DNA of 64,000 bases from Eretmocerus hayati (Eukaryota; Arthropoda; Insecta; Hymenoptera; Aphelinidae). The stretch is from NCBI GenBank assembly GCA_029851415.1, contig CM056742.1, forward strand, positions 154,323,121-154,387,120. Reading direction: 5' to 3'. The notes under the pieces were generated by a model. It saw only the letters and a program-made list of their open reading frames with translations. It was not told the DNA's origin and did no database searches. The position numbers and the translations under genes are program-made. Of the stretch, positions 32,794-44,697 are shown piece by piece. Positions within the stretch are counted from its first letter, which is position 1. Each line of letters starts with the position of its first letter.

Positions 32794-33165
32794 AAAATGT
32801 GTCTAGTCCTACTCGAAAGACTCTTACGCACTAAACTTACAAAATCTACAGATAAATTCTTTCACTTGGAACGCTTTAACGAGCCACAACAATCATATTC
32901 TCTGCATTATCTGAAGCTCCCAACCTATAATTAGATTTCTACAAGGAGCTGCAAACTTCCTCTAAAAAGATTTCCTTAAACTTAAATTGTAACTGCAGTT
33001 GAACTCAAACTTGAGAAAGGCATTTTTTTACATTGTTTGTGAAGGTTACTTGTTCCAAACTACTCCCATTGGACACAAAATCTGAAATGTGATCTTTGAA
33101 AAATGTGATTGTAGACTGAAATCTCACATCCATAACATCTCTCAGCTGAAAGTAAAACAGAGAAT

Positions 33166-33370
33166 ACCATGGCACATTGAACAAGTACTCGATAACTATA
33201 TGCCATGGTCCATGAACAAGTACACGATAACTATATGCCATGGCACATTGAACAAGTACACGATAACTATATGCCATGGTCCATGAACAAGTACACGATA
33301 ACTATATCCCATGGCCCATGATCAAGTACACGATAACTATATACCATGGCACACGACAACTATATACCAT
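33166..33370 (+). repeat. Minisatellite, 35-36 bp unit, about five copies
   Basis: Units read ccatggcacattgaacaag then tacacgataactatatg, alternating with a 35-bp variant carrying 'ccatggtccatgaac'. The final copy decays (ccatggcacacgacaac). The two variants alternate, implying duplication of a two-unit block. It lies 380 bp upstream of THOC5. Confidence 0.85.
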
Positions 33371-33499
33371 AGAATAACTATGATACCTGCCTCATACCCT
33401 ATTTTTTCCATTATTTTATTCTTATTAAAATCTTCTACGGTGACCCCCTTGACGTTGGGGGGTTTCAACAGATTATTAAACCCACACGCACACCCATGT

Positions 33500-33590
33500 G
33501 CTAAAATGTGCTTTTGCTTTCAAATTGAATCGGACGCGCGCGCCAAAAGCTCATTGCAAATGGCGGCGACATAGCGTTGCATGTGGCCGC
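33500..33590. repeat. Right member of the dispersed inverted pair
   Basis: Diverged reverse complement of 31370-31460 (aaaagctcattgcaaatggc...gcatgtggccgctgc). GC-rich, just upstream of the THOC5 start. It may contribute promoter sequence. Confidence 0.45.
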
Positions 33591-33752
33591 TGCCTCAAGC
33601 ACAGTATCGTATTGTGTTGTGAATCTAGCTTCAGCAAAACTTCAGCGTTCAGCAGATCGTTTGGTTGCCTTTGGCCTTTTTAGGTTATGCCGGAGATCAC
33701 TGGAGATGTTATTATTTTAATCAGGAATATTGAATAACTATATCGAAAGAAG

Positions 33753-36616
33753 ATGGACATGTACCAGGTAAATACTTCAAACCAAAAAAAATAACAATTC
33801 AGTCAAATGTATTGCATCTCATGCGTGCTTCAAGTTTTTTATCTAATGATTTAATGACCTCGGTACACAAACCAGAGTTCAATCCAACATAGATTTCAAT
33901 TACCCTTTCGTTTTTACAGACGATAATATCTTTTGAAGAAGAGGAAGCTCAAAAGCGCTCCTCTGACAAAGATGCCCAAAATTTTTATGCCACTTGTGAT
34001 AAGATAAGGCAAAACATGGGTTCTATAGCCAAAATAAAAACCTCCGGAGACACTGATGTAAGTTTACTTTTATGCATAATTATCACCATCAAAATTACTC
34101 TAACATGAATTTAAATATCTTAGGCTAAAGATAAGATTCGAGAATTGCAAGTAGACACTGCCTTGGCATTTATTGAACTAAAAAAGTTGAATCGAATGGA
34201 AAAATTCAGAACCAAGTTTTCTCGTGATTCCCTCATAACGGCTAAGTCTAATGTTGATAATAAACATTTGCAACTACAAAATTTGATGTATGAGGTAATT
34301 CACTTGAAGAAGGAGGTCATGAAGTGTTTACAATTCAAGTAAGCTACATCTTATGTGTCAATGTTACCAATTTGTATGACTTCTTGATGTGCATTTTTTC
34401 ATTCATTATTGTTTTTAGATCCAAAGATGAGGGTATACCGTTAGTCTCAGAGGAAGAATTCTATAAAGATGCCCCTGAATCCATCTCTAGACCTGTAAGT
34501 TTTGTGCTCATTCTACCTCACATCATGACACATGAAAAAACGAATTAAGTATGTGACTGTAAAATTAATAGGAAGTAACCAAGAATGATCCACATCAAAA
34601 ACGTCTTGCTAGATTAGAATGGGAGTTGACCCAAAGAAAAGAATTAGCAAAGTTATGTGATAATCTTGGTGAAAATAAGAAAGAGGTTGCTGCTAATATT
34701 GAATCTCAACAATCAAGACTAGACAATCTAGCGCCTCAGCTGCGAAGTATTCTAGAGGTAACAAATGCTCTTGAAATTTTATGTATATGACAATATCTAC
34801 TATGAAATGAGGGGAGATAACAGCACACACTTTTTCAGGCAAGCAAACCTTTACAAGAAAGTCTTGGATTACCATTAGCTAAACTCAAACTAGAGCACGA
34901 GAAAGCTGCTCTTCTATCTTCACCTCTCTATATTCTGTACGCCAAAGCAAGTGCTTACAGAGATGCTTGTGGTATGCCTACAATATCTTTTTATTTCCAA
35001 ATTCTTAACACAAGTGTCTCATTTAATCTTTTATCTGTAGATTCCACTCTGTTGGTGTCTGTTGAGGGTGATGAAGAAGAAGCCAAGCGTTCTTTTGGTC
35101 AAGATGGTGGACAAGAGTCTGACTCTGAAAATGAGGGTCAGCCTGAGAATGTTTCTGAAGAAGCCCATGTTCACAAGAAAAGACATCATAGGATCTCCAA
35201 AGAGGCTAGGCAAGAAGAGAAAAAACTCAAACTGCTCCAGAAACACCCTCTCAGTGTCAAGATCATTGTATCATTTAAAAGTGAGCCTCAACCCGAATCT
35301 CAATATGTCATAGATCAAACTGTGGCTATTCGAATTTCACGAAAATTTTCCGTTTTCAGACGACACCAAACTCAAGCTACAGTTTTATTATCTGACCACA
35401 TTGAAACTTGTAACTGTAGAATCTGACCTTCTGACCGTAAATTTGGGAGGCATCAGTGTTGGGTAAGATTTCTCTCATGAAACAAAATCTATGTATTTTA
35501 TTCAATTTCATTTAAATTGTCTTTCACTGGTTCTTTACATTGCAGGGATATGCTTGTCTCAGAGTCTGTTTTGCGAGAATTGTATCCTGGAGACACAGGC
35601 CTTGAAAGCCCCAATCCAGCAAACAGTTATCAATTAGCTAAACAAAAATTGGGATCATTTGCATCTCTTGGATTGGGAATTCCATACAAATGGGCACAAA
35701 GAATGGCAGGACTGCATTTCATACCAGTTGATGCTCGCGACCAAAAAGTAATTACTTTCAAGTTATCCTATCAATTTTGTGTTCTTTTCTTTTAGAGGTC
35801 AGCAGGTACTAATTATTTTCAATTTACAGTCTGTCAATCACGATAGCAGCCAAGACAGTGTAGAAAGTGTCTTGAAAGAGATCAGGAGGCGTGTTAAAGC
35901 AAGATTAGAATTATGCGAAGAAATACGTCAGCTAGAGTCAGGCAATCTGCCCTCTCTGACTGGAACACTTGATCCTATTCCTCAAAAAGTATCCACCATT
36001 CTTCACAAATTCACAATCTCCTCGTGGAAGAATTTCTGCAGTATCTTCAGCAATTTTGATAAAGAGTCACTGAACTCTATAACGTCATCGGACATTTTCT
36101 ACGAAGCTATACTGCGACGAGGAACCAGTGAGTATACTCTTCAAAATTTCAGATATCATTTATTCAATATGTCAACTATTCCAAAGCCATCCGTTAAAAT
36201 CCAAAAGAAATACCAATTTGATATAAATTTTAATGGATTAATTTTGACTTCAACAATTTGTAACTCGAGATAGACTTATTGAAAAATTCAAAATTTTAGG
36301 CGACCTCATTGCATTCATTGCAATTAAACCGGATTATCCCAAAGTCAGCTCGTTGTTCCGCATATGCATAAAATCAAGTGTTACGCCAAGCATAGATGCT
36401 CTGAGGGAGATAGAGCGCGAGGTAAATGTCATGTGGGAGAAACCGCCTTTGCTATCAGCTCAACTGCAACGTTTGCACGCCTGTTTCGACATCTTCCTGG
36501 AAACGGAGGACGTCGTGCCACGAGAAAAGATATTCTTCCATCAAGTACGAGGCAGGACGCGTTCGCGTCCTTACAAGTATGTGGAAATTGGCGGTGGAAT
36601 ATTTACCCAACGCTAG
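33753..36616 (+). CDS. thoc5: THO complex subunit 5 (THOC5), mRNA export factor
   Basis: Subunit of the nuclear THO/TREX complex, which couples transcription to mRNA packaging and export. Eleven exons join in phase: 33753..33767, 33920..34057, 34124..34338, 34419..34494, 34572..34757, 34839..34971, 35041..35280, 35360..35462, 35546..35747, 35830..36127, 36300..36616, giving 640 residues, close to the usual 650-690. Family signatures include ELQVDTALAFIELKKLNR, ARLEWELTQRKEL (coiled-coil N-terminal half), SPLYILYAKASAYRDAC, a charged acidic-then-basic linker with KKRHHRISKEARQEEKK (about residues 298-315), HPLSVKIIVSF, and ELYPGDTGLESPNPANSYQL. Exon 1 codes only MDMYQ. Human-like homology begins slightly later, so this start is inferred from the ATG and the GTAAAT donor. 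A poly(A) signal is at 36834. It converges with DRC2. Confidence 0.95.
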
Positions 36617-37517
36617 TCTTTTTATTGTAGAATTTTGCAATTCACTATGAATTGCTAAGATTTCATACTCAACAATCACTCTATTTTAAGAGTTTCCTTG
36701 TCTGTGTGACATCATATATTTATTTGATTGATGTCGTCTTGAAAGTCGAGACATGAAAACATATAGCCCAAGCTGGTGGCATGTGTATGAGAATATTATG
36801 TACATACTATCCATGATTCCAATCAATTATTGTAATAAAATTTTTTCATGTGATAATATTTGACTTTATAAGTACACATGTAGGCTTTCGCTTAATATTT
36901 ATGAGGATTAAACAACATTATATCCTCAATTATGAAAACAAATATCCTTTGCCCCCGCCGAAATACTAGATTGAAGATTGTTAAATGATGGAACTTCCGC
37001 GAAATTGCGTTAATAATTCGAAATTGTTCAAGAATCCTTATTGCCAGTCAATTTTTTCTGACAAGTCAGAAACTGACAACTGAGTTTGTTGATGGTTGTG
37101 AACGAATTTTAGCATATGTCTCAGAATTTTTTTCGTAGCCAAAACTCTTGAAATTGCAATACTTAATAAGTAAAAATCTTAGAAACTATTCTTCAAGGAT
37201 GGTCATCCAAGAGTTCATTGCTGATTCTTCAAACAACATTGCACAAAGGATCTTGAGATTAAACTTTCTGAAATAGACTTGAGGACTCGGAGATTTCTCA
37301 CAACAGTATCAAAAAGTATTGACCAACCTATGCAACTCAAACCCATAGCTATATTATGTATATTCTAGGCCTTCCAATAATCTCTTAATGTTTTACTCCT
37401 AAAATAAATTCCATTCTCAGTTACAGTTATAATAGCCGCGTTTCTACAACTCCATTATTTTAACAAAGAAAAATTATTATGCACTATTTCTGAGGCCCCC
37501 CTACATTCCTTGTTATT
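36617..37517. other. Convergent 3' region between THOC5 and DRC2
   Basis: Holds the THOC5 3' UTR and poly(A) signal, and probably the DRC2 3' end. No gene seen. Confidence 0.5.
36834..36839 (+). promoter_or_regulatory. AATAAA poly(A) signal for THOC5
   Basis: Canonical AATAAA 218 bp after the THOC5 stop, followed by T-rich sequence. Confidence 0.6.
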
Positions 37518-39489
37518 TTACACTCGAGTGCGCGGTCGGATTGTCGGCATTCTAGTACACGTCATTAGATACGTTCGTACCGAATGTTTTAATCGGTTGT
37601 TTTCTTCAATGAGAATGTTTCTCTCCCTCCTGAGCAGATTATTGTCTTCTTTGATACAGTATAGGTGATCTCGGAAACCTTCTATTTTACGTAGAAAATC
37701 AAATGGCTCGTGAGTAGGCCGGGATAAAGCTTTCGACGCCTCGAAATTCTTTATCAAGTACTTGTGTATACTCAGCGAATCAGGCTCCATGTCTGAACAC
37801 AATTTGGCCATACTTTGCATCTCTATACTTTTATCAACTATCCTTTCTAGTTCCTGTGGAATAAAATTTATAATTTTTAGTAAAACTTATTTATAAAATA
37901 TCAATCATCTGATCTTTTTAGTTATTTTAGTTTCATAAAATAGACCTTGATGATATCGTTGCTCAAAATTATTAACCGCTTCAATCTCAATTCATCGGCA
38001 GCCTGATCTATTTTTGTATCGTGTCTCGTCCTGGAAACACGCTTATTGAGTAATTCTGACTGAATCCGTAGATCTTCAATTGTATCATCTCTTTCCTGTG
38101 CTAAAGAGATGAGATTCTTTCGCAGAGTTTCGGCAGTTTCTCGCAATTGCGCGTACAATTTCGGAAACTGAGCGGCTTCCTCTTGATGAGCATCGTCTTG
38201 CTCTTTTAAATAATCGTACTGCCTCTTTTTTGTTTCCGTCTCAATTTCATAATTTGTTATGATCTGGTTTATCCTCGACCACAGATTTTCCATTCGAAGG
38301 TATAGTTCACGTTTCAAATTTTGTATCGACTCCTCTTTCTAGAGAAAGTTATATGTTCAATAGTAGTGATTTGAATTTTCCTACGTATGTATATTACATT
38401 CACCTAGAATTGCACTCTCATGTGATTCTGTCACAGAAAACTTGATTAATAAGGGATGAAACGTACCTTAAATATGATATTGTGAATTTTGATTGCGTTA
38501 TTCGTTTTCATTTCGGCCAATTCCTTTTCTTGCGCTTTCTTTTTTGCGTAAGTAATTGCTTTTAGTTGGAGGAGTTGCTCCTTCATGTCAATTTTATACT
38601 TCCTCAAATCTTCTAGATCAACCGTTTGAATCCTTCTTGTCATATCCTCGTAGTTGTTGTACAAATAATTTATTCTTTCTTTGCCTTTATCTGTGAAATC
38701 AAAGTTTCACATGAAATTTATACAGTTTTTCATTTTCACTTCTAGGAGTCTTTTAGCGCACGGCAGGAGCAAAATTTTCCCGTGATGCATGAATTTTCAA
38801 ACCCACTGACCTATTATATTATCTAGAGCCATCATATGGGCTTCTTGCGATATACGATGATCCAGATCAGCTTCAACAAGCTCATCAAATAACTTTTTCA
38901 TTAGTTCATCCTTGGTCCTGATCGCGTCTTCAAAATCTTGCCATAAAAATCTAACATCATCCCTCAGCTCCAAACATTTCATCTGACGCAAAGTACTTCG
39001 CCATTGCTCATTGAGTTTTGCCGTATTTATACGAGCAAATGCCTCTTCGCGTCTCAGTTTATTCTAAAAATATACCAAATGCAAATTAGCAAAATAGAGA
39101 AATTAATATTTGTTTGCCCAGTTTGACTGGAACCAATTTAAAATTGAAGAAATAGAAATAATAGATATTCATAACAGTTGTGTAGTGGGATTAATATTGC
39201 GATGGGACTATAGAACCAGATGGAGGAAGTATTCATAATACGTCAAACTATATATGAATAAAAGTTTAAATTAATCATTCAATTTGGTCCGTCCACTTCA
39301 TTAGGCTAAATTGTTTATATAGAAACAAGTAGTGACGTTCCATACTCTAGTATAAATAGCGATCAGCTGTTGTTTCCGGCGTCTCGCTTCCAGCTCTAAG
39401 TCAGCTCGATGTTGTAAATATCTTGCTCGTTCCTCATCGCTCATACGAGCAAGTTTAGAAGTTTTCCCTTTTTTCTTCTTTAACGGCAT
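37518..39489 (-). CDS. drc2: Dynein regulatory complex subunit 2 (CCDC65/DRC2)
   Basis: Coiled-coil subunit of the nexin-dynein regulatory complex of motile axonemes. In insects it is expected in sperm flagella and possibly chordotonal cilia. Five exons: 39489..39346, 39063..38811, 38690..38467, 38338..37946, 37853..37518, in phase, 449 residues (vertebrate proteins are about 480). The start MPLKKKKGKTSKLARMSDEE with RARYLQHRA is the conserved DRC2 N-terminus, followed by LNEQWRSTLRQMK. Nearly the whole protein is charged heptad sequence typical of a long coiled coil (for example residues about 130-440). It ends in an arginine-rich tail (RPRTRV). The start is the first ATG and is fixed by homology. 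It is transcribed in the same direction as the SWAP70-like gene upstream of it, with 885 bp between. Confidence 0.93.
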
Positions 39490-40374
39490 CTTGTGATTTG
39501 ATCTCTCTCCGCTGTAAAACTGTTCGCGACTTATGCGTCAAGTTTGACGCGCTACTCGTGTCGTTTACAATGTATGTTTGATCAATATTTTTGCCTCGCT
39601 AGACTGGTACGACCTTAAATGGATATTCGCGCACGCAATCGACAGGTGAGATGTATCGATTTTAGATCGTGGTTGGAAATATATATTACCCAGATACATT
39701 TTTATATTAAAATGTTTAATTCAAAGTGCAACGTTATATAAAATAAAACATCAGTCAAAATCATTATCTGTGCTTTCATAGCACTTCATCAGTACTCTAG
39801 ATTCTAAAAAAAGGAACCAGAAAACACATTTTGATTCTTCGAGTTACACATGCTAAAATTTGTTATAAAACTAACATTGAACTGTAACAATCGGCTGCAT
39901 TAAGGTTTGATACATTTTGGGTAAAAGCGAGGAATACTAAAGAGTTTTTCCTTCACACCTTTGATCATTCTTTTTTTACAAATTTTGCTTCCAATTATTG
40001 GAAAACACTTCACTATAGGTACACAATGACTGGAAAATATCGTATTGAATCTTCTTCCTCTGTCATTCTGCTGAATAAGTGAAATATACTTGACTCAAGA
40101 TTGTTACTTTAAGTAACAATTTAACTATTCAATCTTTCAACGAAGAATAATGCTCTGATTATTTTAAGATTCCGCGACAATGATTTGGTTCTTATAGCAA
40201 GTTGTATAGACTGATTCAGTCTTGAATACTGCTAAAATCGAAATACTTATAAAATTTCTGAGATTACTTTGAGACTAGGGCAAATAGTACGTCAGGAACT
40301 AAAACATCCATTTTTACCCTGAAAACATTTTTTACCCTGAATTCATTGGACTCACATGACCAGCAAGTGAATTT
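39490..40374. other. Intergenic DNA between DRC2 start and SWAP70-like stop
   Basis: Should contain the DRC2 promoter near 39500-39650 and the SWAP70-like 3' UTR. No gene or repeat recognised. Confidence 0.45.
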
Positions 40375-43066
40375 TCAACAATTTTTCGTTAATGATACTC
40401 TATCATCAATTAATATTGGTCGTTCTTTCGTTGTTGGTACATAGCTTTGAGTACGTCGTATTTTTTCTCCGCTGCGTATCGATCTGGTTGTGACTAATTG
40501 GGATTCTAGGAGAATTTGGGCTTCCTCTGATCGTCTCACTTTTTCTCTAGCAGCCTGCAATTCCGAATCCAACGTTTGTTTTTCCAACTCCAGTTGTTGA
40601 AGCCGGAGCTCTGCATCTGAATATCAGGCATATCATCAGAAAAACTCTCGTGTGAGAACAATCACTAAATTAAGACCACTACAAACCTCGTAGTTGCCTT
40701 TCATTATTTTGTTGTTTGAGTTCAAATTCCATCCTCTTCAATTTCTCCAACTCCAGAAGTTCTTGTTGCTCTAGCTGGAGTCTCTCCATTTGCTCTCGCC
40801 TCTCCCACTCTTCTCTCAAAACACGAGCTTGAAGACCTCTGACTGAAATGGTTATCAATGGATGAGTCAGCTTTACATTTTCTCCAAATTTCAAAAGTCT
40901 AGAAATTTTTCTACCGCCTTCAGAATTAAGATATCTTCGGGAAATTACCTATTTCTTCATCTCTCAACGCCTGCTTTTCTTCTTGAAGCAATGTCTCTAA
41001 TTTTTCTTTGACATCTTCTAATTCTTGAACTTTGGCACACTCTTGCTTTGAGAGAGCCTCTAATTTCCTCGCTTGGATTTCAGCGGCTATTCTCGCTTGC
41101 CGTTCGAGTTGTAGTTCTAATCTTGTTTCTTCTTTCTCTTGCTTGATCGCCTGTGTTACAAATCAATAGGACCAGTTCTTTTATTTAAACCAAGAGGAAC
41201 GATCGATTTTATTAACAAGTCTTATTACCTGACGCATTGATCGTCTTTGATTGGCTAATTTTCTTTGATAACTGATTTTTTCTTCTGAGTTTTGTATGGC
41301 TGTTTGTAAAGCAGACAACCACTGTAATCTACCTCTATGATCCTCAGCTACTAGCTCTATGCACCTGTGTTCAGATGTGCTAAGAATGAATCTTTTGTCC
41401 GGTTTTGCGGTATTGCTAATAGCATCAGCCCAACTATTTGTATCCAGAGCTATTACACCAGATGACTCTTTTTGTTGTGAATCTTTGTAATACGTCAATT
41501 CTCCGGGCCGCAGTACAAACCAAAAACACCGGAGAGTCGGCAGGAGATAGCCTTTTTTCATTAAATATCCCTGAGTAAGAAATGAGAGAACGTATTTAGT
41601 TTTCATCCATTTTCCGAACCATCAAAAATATATTCAAAAAACAAACTTTTTTTATGACATCTTCGACGTATGTCTGATAGAGGTCATCAATTGCCTCTGC
41701 AATGCCATCAATATCTAATGATCCGCCTCCACTATATTTCGACTCTAATACTGCCAAAAACGTCGGAAACCTGTTGAATGAGTAGTTTCAAAATATGAGA
41801 TATAAATCAAAGGGTATTTTTTTGTCAGATCAAATCGTCTCTGATACCGAAGAAATTTAGAAAGACTGAAAACCTACCGGAATGTCCCAATGGCTGTTGC
41901 TAGGGCAGAAAAATCTGTGGCGTCCCAGGAAAGACCCAAAGAAATGACTAACTGAGATGCTACACGAGCAACTTCATCACTGTGCATCGTCACCTTCAAT
42001 GAAATCATTGAAAATTCAGTACAGTCAAACTATTTGGTGATTCATGAATAGTGAGAATTTACCAAATATGAAGAATCCACAACATCAGCTTCCATTTCTG
42101 CAAGGAGACAGAATATTCTGAATAGTTGATAAACGCTGTGATCCTTATATATTGGGTTTGGTCTATTGAGATACATTTTTTGGCAAACGAGCCAACATAT
42201 TTCGCCTATGCCTGCCTCTAAGGATCTACATGTTTGAATGGAGGTAGTATCAGAGAGAGAGGAAAAAACCTGAAATTAAAAATCCAACTTATTCATATAG
42301 AAACCCTGATCTAATAATCAGTGTTGAGAGCAATGCTCCACAGCTTTTCTCACCTCTTTCTGTAAGTAGTAAATGTATTGCTCAAAAGTGAGACTCTGAG
42401 TGCTGCGATAATGCTCCAATCCTTTTTCAACACCATACAGATCAATCAATGTTCCAATATTTGCAGTGAGGACCTGATGATAAAAAAAACATTCGACTCA
42501 CCAGTCAGTTTGAGAAAACAATATCAAATCATCTTCTACTCCTCATCTCCTTTGTGATCAAATAATAGTCAGCGCATAGCATGACACATTCGCTCAATTA
42601 ATGGTATGGCTTATCATCAATATAGCTAAGTGCATACAGCTATACCGATTGATAAGTGTTTGTATTGGTCAATGAATGACTGCATCATCAAAGCCGCAAT
42701 ACGATAATACACAGCATCCGCGAGTTACATTGCGAAGGAAACATATAAGCAAGTAAAGTAGTAATCCGCGATGAATCAGAATGAAAGAGATCGGAGAAGA
42801 GAGTGGAGGCACGGGGGAATATGAGTCAGAGACGAGGGTAAAGTAAGTATAAGGTATTCGGTGAGTAAAGCTGAAGGTCGTTGGACATTTTAGGCAGCGA
42901 TGTGGTATGGATAGAGGAGATTTATATATGATTTTACGCGGGTGTGATTGTGAAAACAACGACTCACTTTGAGCTTGCTCTTGGCAACGATGCCGGGTGC
43001 GTCAAGCTGAAGAGCATGAAAAGCGTGCCATAAACTGTTACTGAGATTCTTCAAAAGATGGGTCAT
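40375..43066 (-). CDS. SWAP70/DEF6-like PH-domain protein
   Basis: Phosphoinositide-binding guanine-exchange-type adaptor that links PI3K signalling to Rac and F-actin. Nine exons join in phase: 43066..42968, 42473..42354, 42269..42063, 41993..41878, 41770..41647, 41570..41229, 41150..40949, 40842..40687, 40616..40375, 535 residues (vertebrate members 585-630). Order: EF-hand-like N-terminus (SNSLWHAFHALQLDAPG, SKLKVL), a helical region, a PH domain at about residues 223-325 (GYLMKKGYLLPTLRCFWFVL, then RCIELVAEDHRGRLQWLSAL), then a long EK/QE-rich coiled coil (about 330-480) and a short basic tail (EKIRRTQSYVPT). I chose the ATG at 43066 because homology starts there; an upstream in-frame ATG at 43141 would add 25 residues. 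Vertebrates have two paralogues and I cannot tell which this matches better. Confidence 0.92.
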
Positions 43067-44697
43067 GGTCGGGTTGATTGTCCAAGATCCAGGGTCGTCT
43101 TTGCTCCACAGAGCATCAGCCGAGCAACAGGTGTTTTTCATCAGCCGCGACGACCACTGAATGCAGTTGCCGATTTTGTTCTGCTATGATCCGTTTCGCA
43201 TTGCAGTCACTTGCATACTGAGAAAAGTTTCTTAAACGCACACGCACATTCGTGGATTTGAGAGCGCAATGGATAAGAAGCGCGCGGCTCTCATTTCTCT
43301 GAGGTTTGCACTTTTTGTATAACGATGAAGTGCGGGAGGCTTTTTCCACAGCTTTATGCAGAACGTTGCTCTTGCAAATATTATTGTGAGTCGCGAAAAT
43401 TTTAGATTCAAGGCTCATATGAGCGTGCCAATAATATATTTTGTGTCGCTGCAGGTCCGTCCGCGGCTATTCGCGTCATTTGACAACAAGCGATGAGCAC
43501 ATATTTAGCCGATTTCTTTGGTTTTGAAATAAAGCTTAGAAATAAGTAAAATGAGGAGGTATTAGCAGGAGATCAAATAAAAATTATTCAAAGAACTAGT
43601 TGGAAACCATAAGTGTTTTTAGGAATCGGTAAATACTTTGGTTTTGATCGCAAGGGAATCGAGTATTGCGTAATTTGAAATCGCTTTAATTTGGGTGGAT
43701 GAATTTGTCTTAATTATTTCCTGGACACTTGATAGTTATGATAAATTGATTTGTGACACGTTGAGCACGTTCAATCAATATGTATTCAGCTGGAAATTCT
43801 TGAAAATTTCAATTTGGTGAGGGAAACATGTCTAATCGAATTCTTCCTTCCGATCAAAGTCGACTGAATTCATTTTTCGCGGTTTACAATACTTTTTTCA
43901 TATGCTCGATGATCGTTACGGGTTATTCGTAGAGCAAAAGTTGCAGCACGCACGTATTACTGTCGACAACGATTTTTGGCAACTTGTAACGGTAGAAAAA
44001 AAATTAAGGTACTGGAAAAGAACTGGTGCAAAATAGATGAAAATGGTTTTGAAAATGTAATCTTCAATAGCACAATGAAAGTTTGAAACTTGTGCATTAG
44101 AAACTCCACAAAAATTGCAATTCAATGCAACTTGGAAGTTTGGAAAGGAATTTTTCTCTTCTGGGAAGCCGAGAGTGATAAGAACTCGAGAAGGGCTGGT
44201 CTGATCCTCATCAGCGGAGGGGGGGGGAGGAAGTGCGTATGCATCTCGCGAAATTGAAAGGAAAGTCTATTTTACTCCCGCTCCTACTATATTATAAGGA
44301 GTATAGAAATCCAACAAGAAAAAGTAACACTTGATTTCGCTGTATTGCTCACACGCAATATTTAATTATCGCTTATTTACAGTAAAAAAATATAATCCTG
44401 AAGAAGCTCTATCTTACAACTTTGAATGTCTTACATTTAATCACATCTTGCACGAACAAAAATGAGTCTTGACTTACAACTAGGACTTAGAACTACTGTA
44501 GAACAAGTTTTAGATCAGTAACAAAACGTATGTACAAGGGTCAAAACCGATAACGATGAGACTGTGTAACTCAGAACTACGGCACTAATAAATTCAAAGC
44601 AAAAATCAGTCATTTTTTAAGAGTTACATCAGTATGGTTATCGTAATCATACCATCCATCTAATGATTTCAAAACTTTCTTACTTGATTGTAAGAGT
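43067..44697. other. Intergenic DNA between SWAP70-like and the repeat-protein gene
   Basis: Includes the likely SWAP70-like 5' UTR/promoter (a GC-richer patch at 43090-43480) and the 3' side of the repeat gene. A 12-bp G-rich run is at 44217-44230. No further gene supported. ATTAAA variants on the minus strand near 44365 and 44435 could serve as poly(A) signals. Confidence 0.45.

Noticed and set aside
33166..33370. Regular repeats that might suggest a CRISPR array
   Set aside because: Units are contiguous with no unique spacers, in an animal genome; it is a minisatellite.
43067..43141. Upstream ATG at 43141 as the SWAP70-like start
   Set aside because: It adds 25 residues with no family similarity; homology begins at the 43066 ATG. 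It cannot be fully excluded.
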